Part shown: positions 9,502-17,839 of the stretch, piece after piece | Numbering within the stretch: position 1 is the stretch's first letter | How the letters are laid out: each line of letters starts with the position of its first letter | Assembly: GCA_011389955.1 (NCBI GenBank) | Contig: JAABTI010000004.1 | Span: 1 to 34,154 of the forward strand | Origin: Paracoccaceae bacterium | Lineage (GTDB): Bacteria; Pseudomonadota; Alphaproteobacteria; Rhodobacterales; Rhodobacteraceae | DNA: 34,154 bases | Reading direction: 5' to 3' | Made by a program: the position numbers and the translations under genes | Notes under the pieces: model-generated | The model's input: only the letters and a program-made list of their open reading frames with translations | Told to the model about the DNA's origin: nothing | The model's database searches: none

Positions 9502-10410
9502 TCACGCCGTTTCGCGCTGGATCAGGGCCTTGTAAAGTTCGCGCAGGCGGGCGGTGACAGGGCCCATTTCGCCGGTGCCGATCTGCCGGCCATCCACCGA
9601 GGCGACCGGGGTTTGCGCGCCGAAGGTGCCGGTCAGGAACGCTTCGTCCGCGCCGTAGGTGTCGACCAGTGAGTAGTTGCGCTCATGCACCGGGATACCG
9701 TTTTCGCGGCACAGCGCGATCACCTTGGCGCGGGTGATGCCGTTCATGCAGTAGTCGCCGGTGCTGGTCCAGACCTCGCCGCGGCGGACGATGAAGAAGT
9801 TGCAGGCATTGGTGGTGTTCACGAAGCCATGCACATCGAGCATCAGCGCCTCGTCCGCGCCGGCCTTTTCGGCGGCGATGCAGGCCAGGATGCAGTTGAG
9901 CTTGGAATGGGAATTCAGCTTGGGATCCTGGCTCATCGGCAGGCCGCGAACGTGGGGCACGGTGGCAAGGCGAACGGGACGCGGAATGGAGGGGCGCGAA
10001 TGTTCCATGATGATGGTCATGGTCGGACCCTGACGCGACAGGCCCGGATGCTGAAACGGGCGGGATTTCACGCCGCGCGTCACCATCAGGCGGGCGTGGG
10101 CATCGGTATGCATGGCGTTGGCGCGTTGCGTGTCGAGCAGGGCGGCGATCACCTGATCGCGGGTCATGCCGATATCGAGGTCGATGGCGCGGGCCGCTTG
10201 GAACAGGCGATCCATGTGATCGTCCAAAAAGGCCCATTTGCCGTCATGCAGGCGCAGCCCCTCCCACACGCCGTCGCCCAGCATGAAGCCGCTGTCATAG
10301 ACGCTGACAAGTGCGCGTTCGCGCGGCACGAGCTGGCCGTTGAGCCAGATCAGGATGGAGTCGTTGCGGACATCGTCTTCGGCTTGGTGAGTGGTGACGT
10401 GATCGGTCAT
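9502..10410 (-). CDS. Aminotransferase class IV (BCAT / D-amino-acid aminotransferase fold)
   Basis: IWLNGQLVPRERALVSVYDSGFMLGDGVWEGLRLHDGKWAFLDDHMDRLFQAARAIDL...HSKLNCILACIAAEKAGADEALMLDVHGFVNTTNACNFFIVRRGEVWTS...GITRAKVIALCRENG: fold-type IV PLP enzyme, PLP lysine in SKLN. Confidence 0.88.
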   Translation of the reverse strand: MTDHVTTHQAEDDVRNDSILIWLNGQLVPRERALVSVYDSGFMLGDGVWEGLRLHDGKWAFLDDHMDRLFQAARAIDLDIGMTRDQVIAALLDTQRANAMHTDAHARLMVTRGVKSRPFQHPGLSRQGPTMTIIMEHSRPSIPRPVRLATVPHVRGLPMSQDPKLNSHSKLNCILACIAAEKAGADEALMLDVHGFVNTTNACNFFIVRRGEVWTSTGDYCMNGITRAKVIALCRENGIPVHERNYSLVDTYGADEAFLTGTFGAQTPVASVDGRQIGTGEMGPVTARLRELYKALIQRETA

Positions 10411-10489
10411 GGCGGCCCTTTCGCATATCGGGCGTCACAGTAGGGCGGGCGCGGGAGGATGGAAACCGGGTCGGTCGTCATCACGGCGT

Positions 10490-10505
10490 GTCACGCTTGC
10501 GTGAC
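10490..10505. repeat. Perfect inverted repeat GTCACGC-TT-GCGTGAC, possible operator
   Basis: Direct reading of 10490-10505: gtcacgcttgcgtgac, 7-bp arms with 2-bp centre, in the divergent region between the aminotransferase (start 10410) and msrA (start 10580). Confidence 0.55.
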
Positions 10506-10579
10506 GGCGGCGCAGGGTGGCTTGGCGTGGGCAGCGGCGTGGGGCAGGATCATCCAAACACGTCCGAAAGGGAATTGTT

Positions 10580-11248
10580 ATGTTCGAGAGATTTCGAAAC
10601 ACCAAGATGGCCATCCTGTCGATGGCGATTGCCATTGGCTTGCTGGTCGAAGTGAACCCGCTTCAGGCCCAGTCGCAAGAGACTCTGACCGTCGCGGGCG
10701 GCTGTTTCTGGTGCGTCGAGGCGGATTTCGAGAAGGTCGAGGGCGTAAGCGAGGTGGTTTCGGGCTATACCGGCGGCGCGGTGAAGAACCCGACCTACAA
10801 GCAGGTGTCGCGCGGCGCCACCGACCACCTGGAGGCGGTCGAGATCATGTTCGATCCCGCGAAGGTCAGCCGCGAGACGCTGCTGGAGATGTTCATGCGC
10901 TCGATCGACCCGACCGATGCGGGCGGGCAGTTCTGCGATCGCGGGGCGCATTACACCACGGCGATCTTCGTCGAGGACGCGCAGGAGCGCGCGTTGGCCG
11001 AGAAGGTGATCGCCGAAGCCGAGGCGGATCTGGGCCGCGACATCGTCACGCCGGTGCTGCCGAAGAAGGAATTCTACAAGGCCGAGAAGTATCACCAGGA
11101 CTATTACAAGAGCCAGGAGGTGGTCCTGTTCACCCGTTTCGGCCCCACGACGCGGGCGAAAGCCTACGAGAAATACCGGCAGGGCTGCGGCCGGGACGCG
11201 CGGGTGCGCCAACTATGGGGCGACGACGCGCCCTTTGTCGGCAGCTGA
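10580..11248 (+). CDS. msrA: Peptide-methionine (S)-S-oxide reductase MsrA, with predicted signal peptide
   Basis: MFERFRNTKMAILSMAIAIGLLVEVNPLQAQSQETLTVAGGCFWCVEADFEKVEGVSEVVSGYTGG: catalytic GCFWC motif, preceded by an N-terminal hydrophobic segment ending in LQAQ. Confidence 0.94.
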   Translation: MFERFRNTKMAILSMAIAIGLLVEVNPLQAQSQETLTVAGGCFWCVEADFEKVEGVSEVVSGYTGGAVKNPTYKQVSRGATDHLEAVEIMFDPAKVSRETLLEMFMRSIDPTDAGGQFCDRGAHYTTAIFVEDAQERALAEKVIAEAEADLGRDIVTPVLPKKEFYKAEKYHQDYYKSQEVVLFTRFGPTTRAKAYEKYRQGCGRDARVRQLWGDDAPFVGS

Positions 11249-11269
11249 TTTCACGGCCGGAATGCAGGC

Positions 11270-11346
11270 TGGCGACCCCGGCAGGATTCGAACCTGCAAC
11301 CTGCCCCTTAGGAGGGGGCTGCTCTATCCAGTTGAGCCACGGGGCC
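11270..11346 (-). tRNA. tRNA-Arg (anticodon CCT/CCU)
   Basis: Reverse complement GGCCCCGTGGCTCAACTGGATAGAGCAGCCCCCTCCTAAGGGGCAGGTTGCAGGTTCGAATCCTGCCGGGGTCGCCA folds as a cloverleaf: acceptor GGCCCCG/CGGGGTC, anticodon stem GCCCC/GGGGC with loop CTCCTAA, T-arm GCAGGTTCGAATCCTGC, encoded CCA. Confidence 0.97.
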
Positions 11347-11438
11347 ACGCCGGAGTTCTTTAGCGGCTGCGCGCCGCTTGAACAAGGTCGGTGGTTCACG
11401 CTAGCATCGGGTCCGACGCATTTTCAGGACGAATTGCC

Positions 11439-12458
11439 GTGACCTCACACCCTGCCCGCCCGCTGACCCTGCGCGATGTCTCCGAAGCGTCAGGGGTGTC
11501 GGAAATGACTGTCAGCCGTGTCCTGCGCGGCAAGGGTGACGTGTCGCCCGCCACGCGCGACAGGGTTCTGGCGGCGGCCAAGGCGCTGGGATACGTGCCC
11601 AACAAGATTGCCGGCGCGTTGGCCAGCCAGCGGGTGAACCTGGTGGCGGTGATTATCCCGTCGATGTCCAACATGGTGTTTCCCGAGGTGATGACCGGTA
11701 TCAGCAAGGTACTGGAGGATACCGACCTGCAACCGGTAGTCGGCATCACCGATTACCTGCCGGAGAAGGAAGAGAAGGTTCTCTACGAAATGCTGTCCTG
11801 GCGGCCCTCGGGGGTTATCATCGCGGGGCTGGAGCATTCGGATGCATCGCGCGCGATGCTGCGCGCGGCCGGTATCCCGGTGGTCGAGATCATGGATGTG
11901 GATGGCCATCCCGTCGATGCCATGGTCGGCATCTCCCACCGGCGCGCGGGGCGCGAGATGGGGCAGGCGATACTCAAGGCCGGGTATGAAAAAATTGCGT
12001 TCCTGGGCACGAAGATGCCGCTGGATCACCGCGCGCGCAAACGGTTCGAGGGGTTCACGCAGGCGCTCGCCAAGGGCGGGATCGAGATCGCCGACCAGGA
12101 ATTTTACTCGGGTGGGTCGGCCCTGGCCAAGGGGCGGGAGATGACGAAAGCCATCCTGGAACGCAGCCCGGATCTGGATTTCCTGTATTATTCCAACGAC
12201 ATGATCGGGGCGGGTGGCCTGCTGTACCTGATCGAGCAGGGCTATGACATTCCCGGGCAGATCGGTCTGGCGGGGTTCAACGGTGTCGATCTGTTGCAGG
12301 GGTTGCCGCGCAAGCTGGCCACGATGGACGCGTGCCGCTCGGAGATCGGGCGCCGCGCCGCCGAGATCGTCGTGGCGCGCAGCAGGGACGAAGAACCCAC
12401 CGAAAACGCCGTGGTTCTGACGCCCACCATCAGCTATGGCGACACGTTGCGCCCCTGA
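11439..12458 (+). CDS. LacI/GntR-type transcriptional regulator (LacI family)
   Basis: LTLRDVSEASGVSEMTVSRVLRGKGDVSPATRDRVLAAAKALGYVPNKIAGALAS (LacI HTH) followed by periplasmic-binding-like domain VNLVAVIIPSMSNMVFPEVMTGI...GLAGFNG. GTG start at 11439. Confidence 0.92.
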   Translation: MTSHPARPLTLRDVSEASGVSEMTVSRVLRGKGDVSPATRDRVLAAAKALGYVPNKIAGALASQRVNLVAVIIPSMSNMVFPEVMTGISKVLEDTDLQPVVGITDYLPEKEEKVLYEMLSWRPSGVIIAGLEHSDASRAMLRAAGIPVVEIMDVDGHPVDAMVGISHRRAGREMGQAILKAGYEKIAFLGTKMPLDHRARKRFEGFTQALAKGGIEIADQEFYSGGSALAKGREMTKAILERSPDLDFLYYSNDMIGAGGLLYLIEQGYDIPGQIGLAGFNGVDLLQGLPRKLATMDACRSEIGRRAAEIVVARSRDEEPTENAVVLTPTISYGDTLRP

Positions 12459-12581
12459 TCGCGCCTCTCGCCGGAGATACCTCGCGCCGGTGTCTTTGCC
12501 GTTACGACGCAACGGCGCGCTGGTCATCGGCCGGGTTGGCGGGCCATAAGAGCGCCAGACATGCGAACAGGGAGGAAGACC

Positions 12582-13166
12582 ATGTATGACGTGATCGGCA
12601 GCGCCAAGAGCCGCGCATTCCGCGTGATGTGGATGCTGGAGGAACTGGGCGAGCCTTATACCCATACGGATGTGAGCCCGCATTCCGACGAGGCGCGACG
12701 TGCGAACCCGTCGGGCAAGATCCCGGCGCTGCGCGACGGCGATGCGGTACTGACCGATTCCACCGCGATCCTGACTTACCTGGCCGACAAGCATGGCAAG
12801 CTGACCTACCCTGCGGGAACGGTGGAGCGCGCGCTGCAAGACGCCCTGACGCATACGGCGCTGGACGAGCTGGACGCGGTCCTGTGGACCGCTGCGCGGC
12901 ACAGTTTCGTATTGCCCGAGGACCAGCGCGTGCCGCAGGTGAAAGACAGCCTGAAATGGGAGTTTGCGCGAAACGCCGGTAATCTGGCTGACCGGATCGA
13001 AGGGCCGTTCCTGATGGGTGAGCGGATGACCATCGCCGATATCGTCGCGGCGCATTGCCTGAACTGGGCGTATGGCGCGAAATTCCCTGTCGAGGACGAG
13101 CGCCTGCTGACCTATGGCAAGGCGATGCGCGAACGCGAGGCGTTCAAGCGCGCGGCGGGGAAGTAG
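12582..13166 (+). CDS. Glutathione S-transferase family protein
   Basis: MYDVIGSAKSRAFRVMWMLEELGEPYTHTDVSPHSDEARRANPSGKIPALRDGDAVLTDSTAILTYLADKHG (thioredoxin-like GST N-domain, cis-Pro KIPAL, DSTAI) plus helical C-domain. Confidence 0.9.
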   Translation: MYDVIGSAKSRAFRVMWMLEELGEPYTHTDVSPHSDEARRANPSGKIPALRDGDAVLTDSTAILTYLADKHGKLTYPAGTVERALQDALTHTALDELDAVLWTAARHSFVLPEDQRVPQVKDSLKWEFARNAGNLADRIEGPFLMGERMTIADIVAAHCLNWAYGAKFPVEDERLLTYGKAMREREAFKRAAGK

Positions 13167-13176
13167 GCCGCGACGC

Positions 13177-14364
13177 TCAATGCCAGTGGGCGGCATGGCG
13201 CCCGGCCCACAGGCCGGTGGCCAGACAGGCGGTCAGCAGGTAGCCGCCTGTCGGGGCTTCCCAATCCAGCATTTCACCGGCCGCGAAGATGCCGGGACGG
13301 GCGCGAATCATCAGTTGGTCATCGAGCGCGTCCAGGCGTATCCCCCCGGCGGTCGAGATCGCCTGATCCATCGGGCGCGGGCCGATCAGGGGGGCCGGCA
13401 GCGCCTTGACCAGCGGGGCGATGTCGTCCGGCAGGGGACGGGCAAATTCCATCAGCAGCGCCTGCTTGACCGGATCGAGGCGAAGGGTCTTGCGCAGGTG
13501 GTTGGCAAGGCTGGTTTTTCCGCGCGGTCGGGCAAGGCGGGCGCGGATGGCGTCCAGTGACAGGTCGGGCGCCAGGTCGAGGGTGAGTTGCGCGCCCTCG
13601 CGCAGGGGGCGCGACAGGGCGTAGATACCGCCGCCTTCGACCCCGTCGCGCGAGATCACGAATTCGCCGCGCAGGGTGGTCGGCCCGGCGCGCAGGCCGA
13701 CGTTCTTGACCGGCGTGCCGAAATGGCGCGCCATGTGCGCCGACCAGTTGACGGCGAAGCCCATGTTCGCGGGTTGGAACGGCGCAAGGGGCACATTCCC
13801 CATCAGCCCCGCCCATGCCCCGTCCGAGCCAAGGCGCGCCCAACTGGCGCCGCCGCAAGCCAGAACGGCGGTACGGGGGGCAACCCGGCAGGCGCCGCCG
13901 GGTGTGTCGAAGACAAAGGCATCGGTCCATTCCGTCCAGCGCCAGCGCGTTTCCAGCCGCACGCCCAGACCGCGCAGCCGCGCCAACCAGGCGCGCAACA
14001 GCGGCGAGGCCTTCATCGCCTTGGGGAATACACGCCCTGAGGAGCCCGTGAAAACCGGCTGACCCAGATCGCGCGCCCATTGCTGCACCTCGGCGGGACC
14101 GAAGGCCGCGAGCGCGGGACGCAGGGCCTTGGCGGCCTCGGCATAGGGGGGCAGGAAGGTGGCCAGCGGTTCATCCTTGGTCAGGTTCAGGCCCGATTTG
14201 CCCGCCATCAGGAACTTGCGCGCGGCGGATGGCCTGGCCTCGGCGATCAGGACGGTTCGACCGGCGCGGGCCATGGCCTCGGCCGCCATGAGGCCGGCAG
14301 GGCCGGCGCCTACGACCAGCGCGTCGCAGTCAACGGTCATGGGCGATGGATCTTGTTGCGGCAA
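13177..14364 (-). CDS. FAD-dependent flavoprotein, HI0933-like / TIGR03862 family
   Basis: DALVVGAGPAGLMAAEAMARAGRTVLIAEARPSAARKFLMAGKSGLNLT (Rossmann GxGxxG plus GKSGLNLT signature), C-terminal GIFAAGEMLDWEAPTGGYLLTACLATG. Confidence 0.88.
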   Translation of the reverse strand: MPQQDPSPMTVDCDALVVGAGPAGLMAAEAMARAGRTVLIAEARPSAARKFLMAGKSGLNLTKDEPLATFLPPYAEAAKALRPALAAFGPAEVQQWARDLGQPVFTGSSGRVFPKAMKASPLLRAWLARLRGLGVRLETRWRWTEWTDAFVFDTPGGACRVAPRTAVLACGGASWARLGSDGAWAGLMGNVPLAPFQPANMGFAVNWSAHMARHFGTPVKNVGLRAGPTTLRGEFVISRDGVEGGGIYALSRPLREGAQLTLDLAPDLSLDAIRARLARPRGKTSLANHLRKTLRLDPVKQALLMEFARPLPDDIAPLVKALPAPLIGPRPMDQAISTAGGIRLDALDDQLMIRARPGIFAAGEMLDWEAPTGGYLLTACLATGLWAGRHAAHWH

Positions 14365-14414
14365 GCGGGGCTTCTATTCTTGGTCTCGGTGAGGCGCATG
14401 ACGGGGGCGGCGGT

Positions 14415-14723
14415 ATGACAGGCGACGGGACGAAGGATGTGCAATGTCCGCTGTGCGGTCGTCCGATCCCGGCGCATGTCAGGCAAAGCCTGCACCATTT
14501 GACACCCAAGCTGAAGGGGGGCAAGGGCGGGCCGGTGGTGCGGCTCCACCAGATTTGCCACAACGAGATCCATGCGACGCTGACCGAGGCGGAACTGGCG
14601 CGCGCATACAACACCATAGAGGCGTTGCGCGCGCATCCGCGACTGGCGCGGTTCATCGCCTGGGTGGCGAGGCGACCGCCCGATTTCCATTCCCGGACCC
14701 CCGGCGCGCGGCGCAAGCGGTAG
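14415..14723 (+). CDS. Small HNH endonuclease-family protein
   Basis: MTGDGTKDVQCPLCGRPIPAHVRQSLHHLTPKLKGGKGGPVVRLHQICHNEIHATLTEAELARAYNTIEAL: CPLC zinc knuckle, HH, CHNEIH. ATG at 14415 chosen because 14346 overlaps the divergent flavoprotein gene. Confidence 0.78.
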   Translation: MTGDGTKDVQCPLCGRPIPAHVRQSLHHLTPKLKGGKGGPVVRLHQICHNEIHATLTEAELARAYNTIEALRAHPRLARFIAWVARRPPDFHSRTPGARRKR

Positions 14724-14801
14724 GACGGTGGGCGCCGCAACGATGTCACTACATGTGCCGCGCGGTGCCCGATGCGGGGCGGGGCGTGTTGGCCCCGAGC
14801 G

Positions 14802-14819
14802 CCCGGCCCGCGGGCCGGG
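14802..14819. terminator. 18-bp perfect palindrome CCCGGCCCG-CGGGCCGGG in a convergent intergenic region, possible bidirectional terminator
   Basis: 14802-14819 reads cccggcccgcgggccggg. It lies between the 3' ends of the HNH gene (+, 14723) and the enoyl-CoA hydratase gene (-, 14828). No U-tract is evident, so termination is only a suggestion. Confidence 0.4.
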
Positions 14820-14827
14820 GCGAATGT

Positions 14828-15451
14828 TCACTGTTGCTCGGCTGTACACAGCGCCTTGATCCCCTGGGCGATGCGCGGATCGGCGGCCAGCGTATCGGCG
14901 GCGATGGCGCGGGCCTCGTCCAGCAGTCCGGCCGGGTCGCAGACGCGATCGACCAGGCCGAAGGTCAGCGCGGTATCGGCGTCGATCTTCTGCCCGCCCA
15001 TCAGCAGCAGCCTGGTCCGGGCGGGACCGATCAGCGCCGCCATGCGCCCCGGATCGGAGGGTTGCGGCAGGTAGCCCAGCTTCATCACCGGGTAGAAGAA
15101 CCTGGCCCCCGGCACCGCGAGGCGCAGATCGCAGGCCAGCGCCATGCCCATTGCGCCGCCGGCCAGCGTGCCGTTGAGCGCGGCGATGGTCAGCCCCGGC
15201 AATGCAGCGATGGCCGATGACAGCTCTTCCCACAGCGGGCTGGTGGCGAGGCCGGCGCGTGCGGCGTCCAGGTCCGCGCCGGCGCTGAACACCCGGCCAC
15301 GCCCGGTGAGAATCACGGCGCGGGCCTGCTGCGCATCGCGGGCTATGCGCACAAGTTCCTGAAGCATTTCGGGAGTGAGCGAATTCGCCTTGTCGGGCCG
15401 GTCGAGCGTGATCGTCCAAAGCCCGTCATCGGCGCGGTCCAGCCCGATCAT
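14828..15451 (-). CDS. Enoyl-CoA hydratase/isomerase (crotonase) family protein
   Basis: MIGLDRADDGLWTITLDRPDKANSLTPEMLQELVRIA...VILTGRGRVFSAGADLD...LTIAALNGTLAGGAMGMALACDLRLAVPGARFFYPVMKLGYLP. ATG at 15451 overlaps the SDR stop (ATGA). Confidence 0.9.
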   Translation of the reverse strand: MIGLDRADDGLWTITLDRPDKANSLTPEMLQELVRIARDAQQARAVILTGRGRVFSAGADLDAARAGLATSPLWEELSSAIAALPGLTIAALNGTLAGGAMGMALACDLRLAVPGARFFYPVMKLGYLPQPSDPGRMAALIGPARTRLLLMGGQKIDADTALTFGLVDRVCDPAGLLDEARAIAADTLAADPRIAQGIKALCTAEQQ

Positions 15452-16197
15452 GCCAGGCCCACACGCTTGCGGATGCCGGGTTCGCGCAGCGACACCTCGC
15501 GTCCGATCCAGTCGTCGGCGTCGGGGCTGCACATCCACAGCAGGGTGTGCGCGGGCCATTCCGGCGGGATGTGGTCGGACCAGTCCAGCTGCGCCACGGG
15601 GCCGACGCCGCTTTGCTTGATGGTGCGCTGCATGTCGGTGGCGACGGTGCCGGGGGATAGCCCCATGATCCGCAAGCCGGCGCTGCGTTCCTCGCGGTCG
15701 GCGCAGGCCGTCAGCATGGCCGCGCCCGCCTTGGAGGCGCAATAGGCGCTCCAGCCCTCCAGCGGGTTGTGGGCGGCGCCGGAGCTGACCGTGATGATGG
15801 TGCCGCCGCGCGCCTGCATCACGGGAATCGCCGCGCGCATGCCGTTGAACACGCCGGTCAGGTTGACCTGGATGGCGCGCGCCCATTCATCGGGGTCTGC
15901 CTCGGCCAGGGGGCCGATCGGCTCGATCATGCCGGCATTGCCGATCAGGATGTCCAGCGCGCCGAACCTGTCGATGCAGGCGGCGATGGCGGCGTTGACA
16001 TCGGCGTAGTTGCTGACATCGCAGGCAAGCGCCAGCGCCCTGTCGCCGATTTCTTCGGCCAGGGCGGTGGTGGCGTCGATGCTGCGCGCCGCGAGAGCGA
16101 CATTTGCGCCTGCCTCGGCAAAGATACGGGCACTGGCGGCGCCGATGCCGCGGCTGGCGCCGGTAATCAGAACGGTTTTTCCTGTAAGGTCGATCAT
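15448..16197 (-). CDS. Short-chain dehydrogenase/reductase (SDR)
   Basis: LTGKTVLITGASRGIGAASARIFAEAGANVALAARS (TGxxxGIG), ILIGNAGMIEPIG, catalytic YCASK (SAYCASKAGAAML). Confidence 0.92.
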   Translation of the reverse strand: MIDLTGKTVLITGASRGIGAASARIFAEAGANVALAARSIDATTALAEEIGDRALALACDVSNYADVNAAIAACIDRFGALDILIGNAGMIEPIGPLAEADPDEWARAIQVNLTGVFNGMRAAIPVMQARGGTIITVSSGAAHNPLEGWSAYCASKAGAAMLTACADREERSAGLRIMGLSPGTVATDMQRTIKQSGVGPVAQLDWSDHIPPEWPAHTLLWMCSPDADDWIGREVSLREPGIRKRVGLA

Positions 16198-16324
16198 CTG
16201 GCTCCTCCGTGTTCAGATCCCGTGTTAGACTGCGCGGATGGAGTGGTCCAGCATGTTGATCGCTTGACGCGGCGCGGACATGCGAAGAAGCTGGGTCGGA
16301 CATTTGCATCAAGGGTGAGGCGTG

Positions 16325-17839
16325 ATGACCAGATTTTGGATGAGCCGTGCGGTCGTGATGGCCGCGTTTGCATGGACGACCCCCGCGGTGGCGGATGTGA
16401 CCGCCAAACAGGTCTGGCAGGATTTCAAGGCGACCTATGCGGACATGGGCATCGTGATGACCGCCACCGAGGAAGCCTCGGCGCGGGGGCTGAGCGTGCG
16501 CGACATGGTGATGCGCATGCAGTTGCCCGAAGACGAGGGCACCGTCGAGATCACGGTGCCGGGGCTGTCGCTGACGAATGTCGGCGATGGCACTGTCGAG
16601 CTGGGCCTGCCGAACGTGATGCCGATCACCGTCCTTGTGAACCCCGCCGACGAAGAGAGCGTCGAGATCACCCTGGAGCACGCGCAAACGGGGTTTTCGA
16701 CGATCGTGTCGGGCAATCCCGGCGAGACCATGAACTATGCCTATTCGGCGGCGGAAACGTCGCTGCGGCTCAATAGCGTTCTGGTGGACGGAGAGCCGAA
16801 GGATGTCGGCACAGCGATGATCAGCCTGAACAACATCGCCGGTGTCAGCGAGATCGTGACCGGCGCCATGCGCGCCTACACCTCGGACGTGACGGTTGGC
16901 TCTTTGGGCTATGACATCGATGTCGTCGATCCCGAGAGCGAGGACGGTTTTGTCAGGTTCGAGGGCCAGTTGAACGACCTGAGCAGCGAGGGCGAGGGCC
17001 GCATACCCGAAACCGTCGATTACCGCGAGGACATGGCCGGCGCGATGCGCGCGGGTTTCGGCATGGCGGGCACGCTGGCTTATGAAAGCGGCAGCAGCGA
17101 GTTCTCGACGAATGCCGATGGGGTGCAGAGCAAGGGCATGACGCAGTCCGGTGGCGGGACATTGGAATTCGCCATGTCGAAGGACGGGTTGCGCTATGGC
17201 GTGGGCGCGCGCGACATGGTCGTGAACATGACCAGTTCGGAAATGCCGTTTCCCGTTGCCCTGAGCCTGGCCGAGATGGACCTGGGCCTGACGGTGCCGG
17301 TGAGCCGCAGCGACGAGCGGCAGGACTTCGGTCTGAAACTGACCCTGCGCGAGCTGGCCGTGCCCGAGCAGATGTGGGCGATGGTCGATCCCGGTGGACA
17401 GTTGCCGCATGACCCGGCGACGGTGCGTGTCGATCTGGGCGGCAGCGTGACGGTAGAGCAGGACATGATGAACGCCGAGAAGATGGAGAGCCTCGATCAG
17501 CCCCCCGGCAAGCTGCATAATGCAACGCTCAATGCGCTGGAAGTGTCGGTGGCCGGTGTCGAACTGACCGGCGAGGGCGGGTTTACCTTCGACAATTCCG
17601 ATCTGGAGACGTTCGATGGCATGCCGCGCCCCGAGGGCCAGATATCGCTGCGGTTGGAGGGGGCGCATGCCCTGCTGGACAAGCTGACGGCGATGGGGCT
17701 GATGCCGGAACAACAGGTGACCGGCATGCGCATGATGCTGGGCCTGTTCTCGACCCCGGCGGGGGATGATGTGCTGACTTCGGATGTCAAGGTCACGCCC
17801 GACGGCAAGGTTCTGGCGAACGGCGAGCGGATCAGATAG
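16325..17839 (+). CDS. DUF2125 domain-containing exported protein
   Basis: MTRFWMSRAVVMAAFAWTTPAVADVTAKQVWQDFKATYADMGIVMTATEEASARG...: signal peptide then a long beta-rich repetitive extracytoplasmic domain. Family call rests on recognition of Rhodobacteraceae DUF2125 proteins. Confidence 0.75.
   Translation: MTRFWMSRAVVMAAFAWTTPAVADVTAKQVWQDFKATYADMGIVMTATEEASARGLSVRDMVMRMQLPEDEGTVEITVPGLSLTNVGDGTVELGLPNVMPITVLVNPADEESVEITLEHAQTGFSTIVSGNPGETMNYAYSAAETSLRLNSVLVDGEPKDVGTAMISLNNIAGVSEIVTGAMRAYTSDVTVGSLGYDIDVVDPESEDGFVRFEGQLNDLSSEGEGRIPETVDYREDMAGAMRAGFGMAGTLAYESGSSEFSTNADGVQSKGMTQSGGGTLEFAMSKDGLRYGVGARDMVVNMTSSEMPFPVALSLAEMDLGLTVPVSRSDERQDFGLKLTLRELAVPEQMWAMVDPGGQLPHDPATVRVDLGGSVTVEQDMMNAEKMESLDQPPGKLHNATLNALEVSVAGVELTGEGGFTFDNSDLETFDGMPRPEGQISLRLEGAHALLDKLTAMGLMPEQQVTGMRMMLGLFSTPAGDDVLTSDVKVTPDGKVLANGERIR

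Noticed and set aside
11270-11346. tRNA-Arg(CCU) as an integration site for a genomic island
   Set aside because: tRNA genes are common att sites, but no integrase, repeated tRNA 3' end or accessory cargo was seen next to it.
11490-13196. Long minus-strand ORF (568 aa) antisense to the LacI regulator and GST genes
   Set aside because: Low-complexity Arg/His/Gln-rich composition typical of antisense frames in GC-rich DNA; no domain recognisable, and it is fully opposite two confident genes.
14828-15886. 352-aa ORF as given in the track (enoyl-CoA hydratase with a 145-aa N-terminal extension)
   Set aside because: The N-terminal part is an out-of-frame reading of the SDR gene; the true start is the ATG at 15451 overlapping the SDR stop. 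It is not a fusion protein.
15887-17713. 608-aa minus-strand ORF opposite the DUF2125 gene, running into the SDR region
   Set aside because: Composition artefact (R/H/Q/G-rich) opposite a confident coding gene; no start context or domain.
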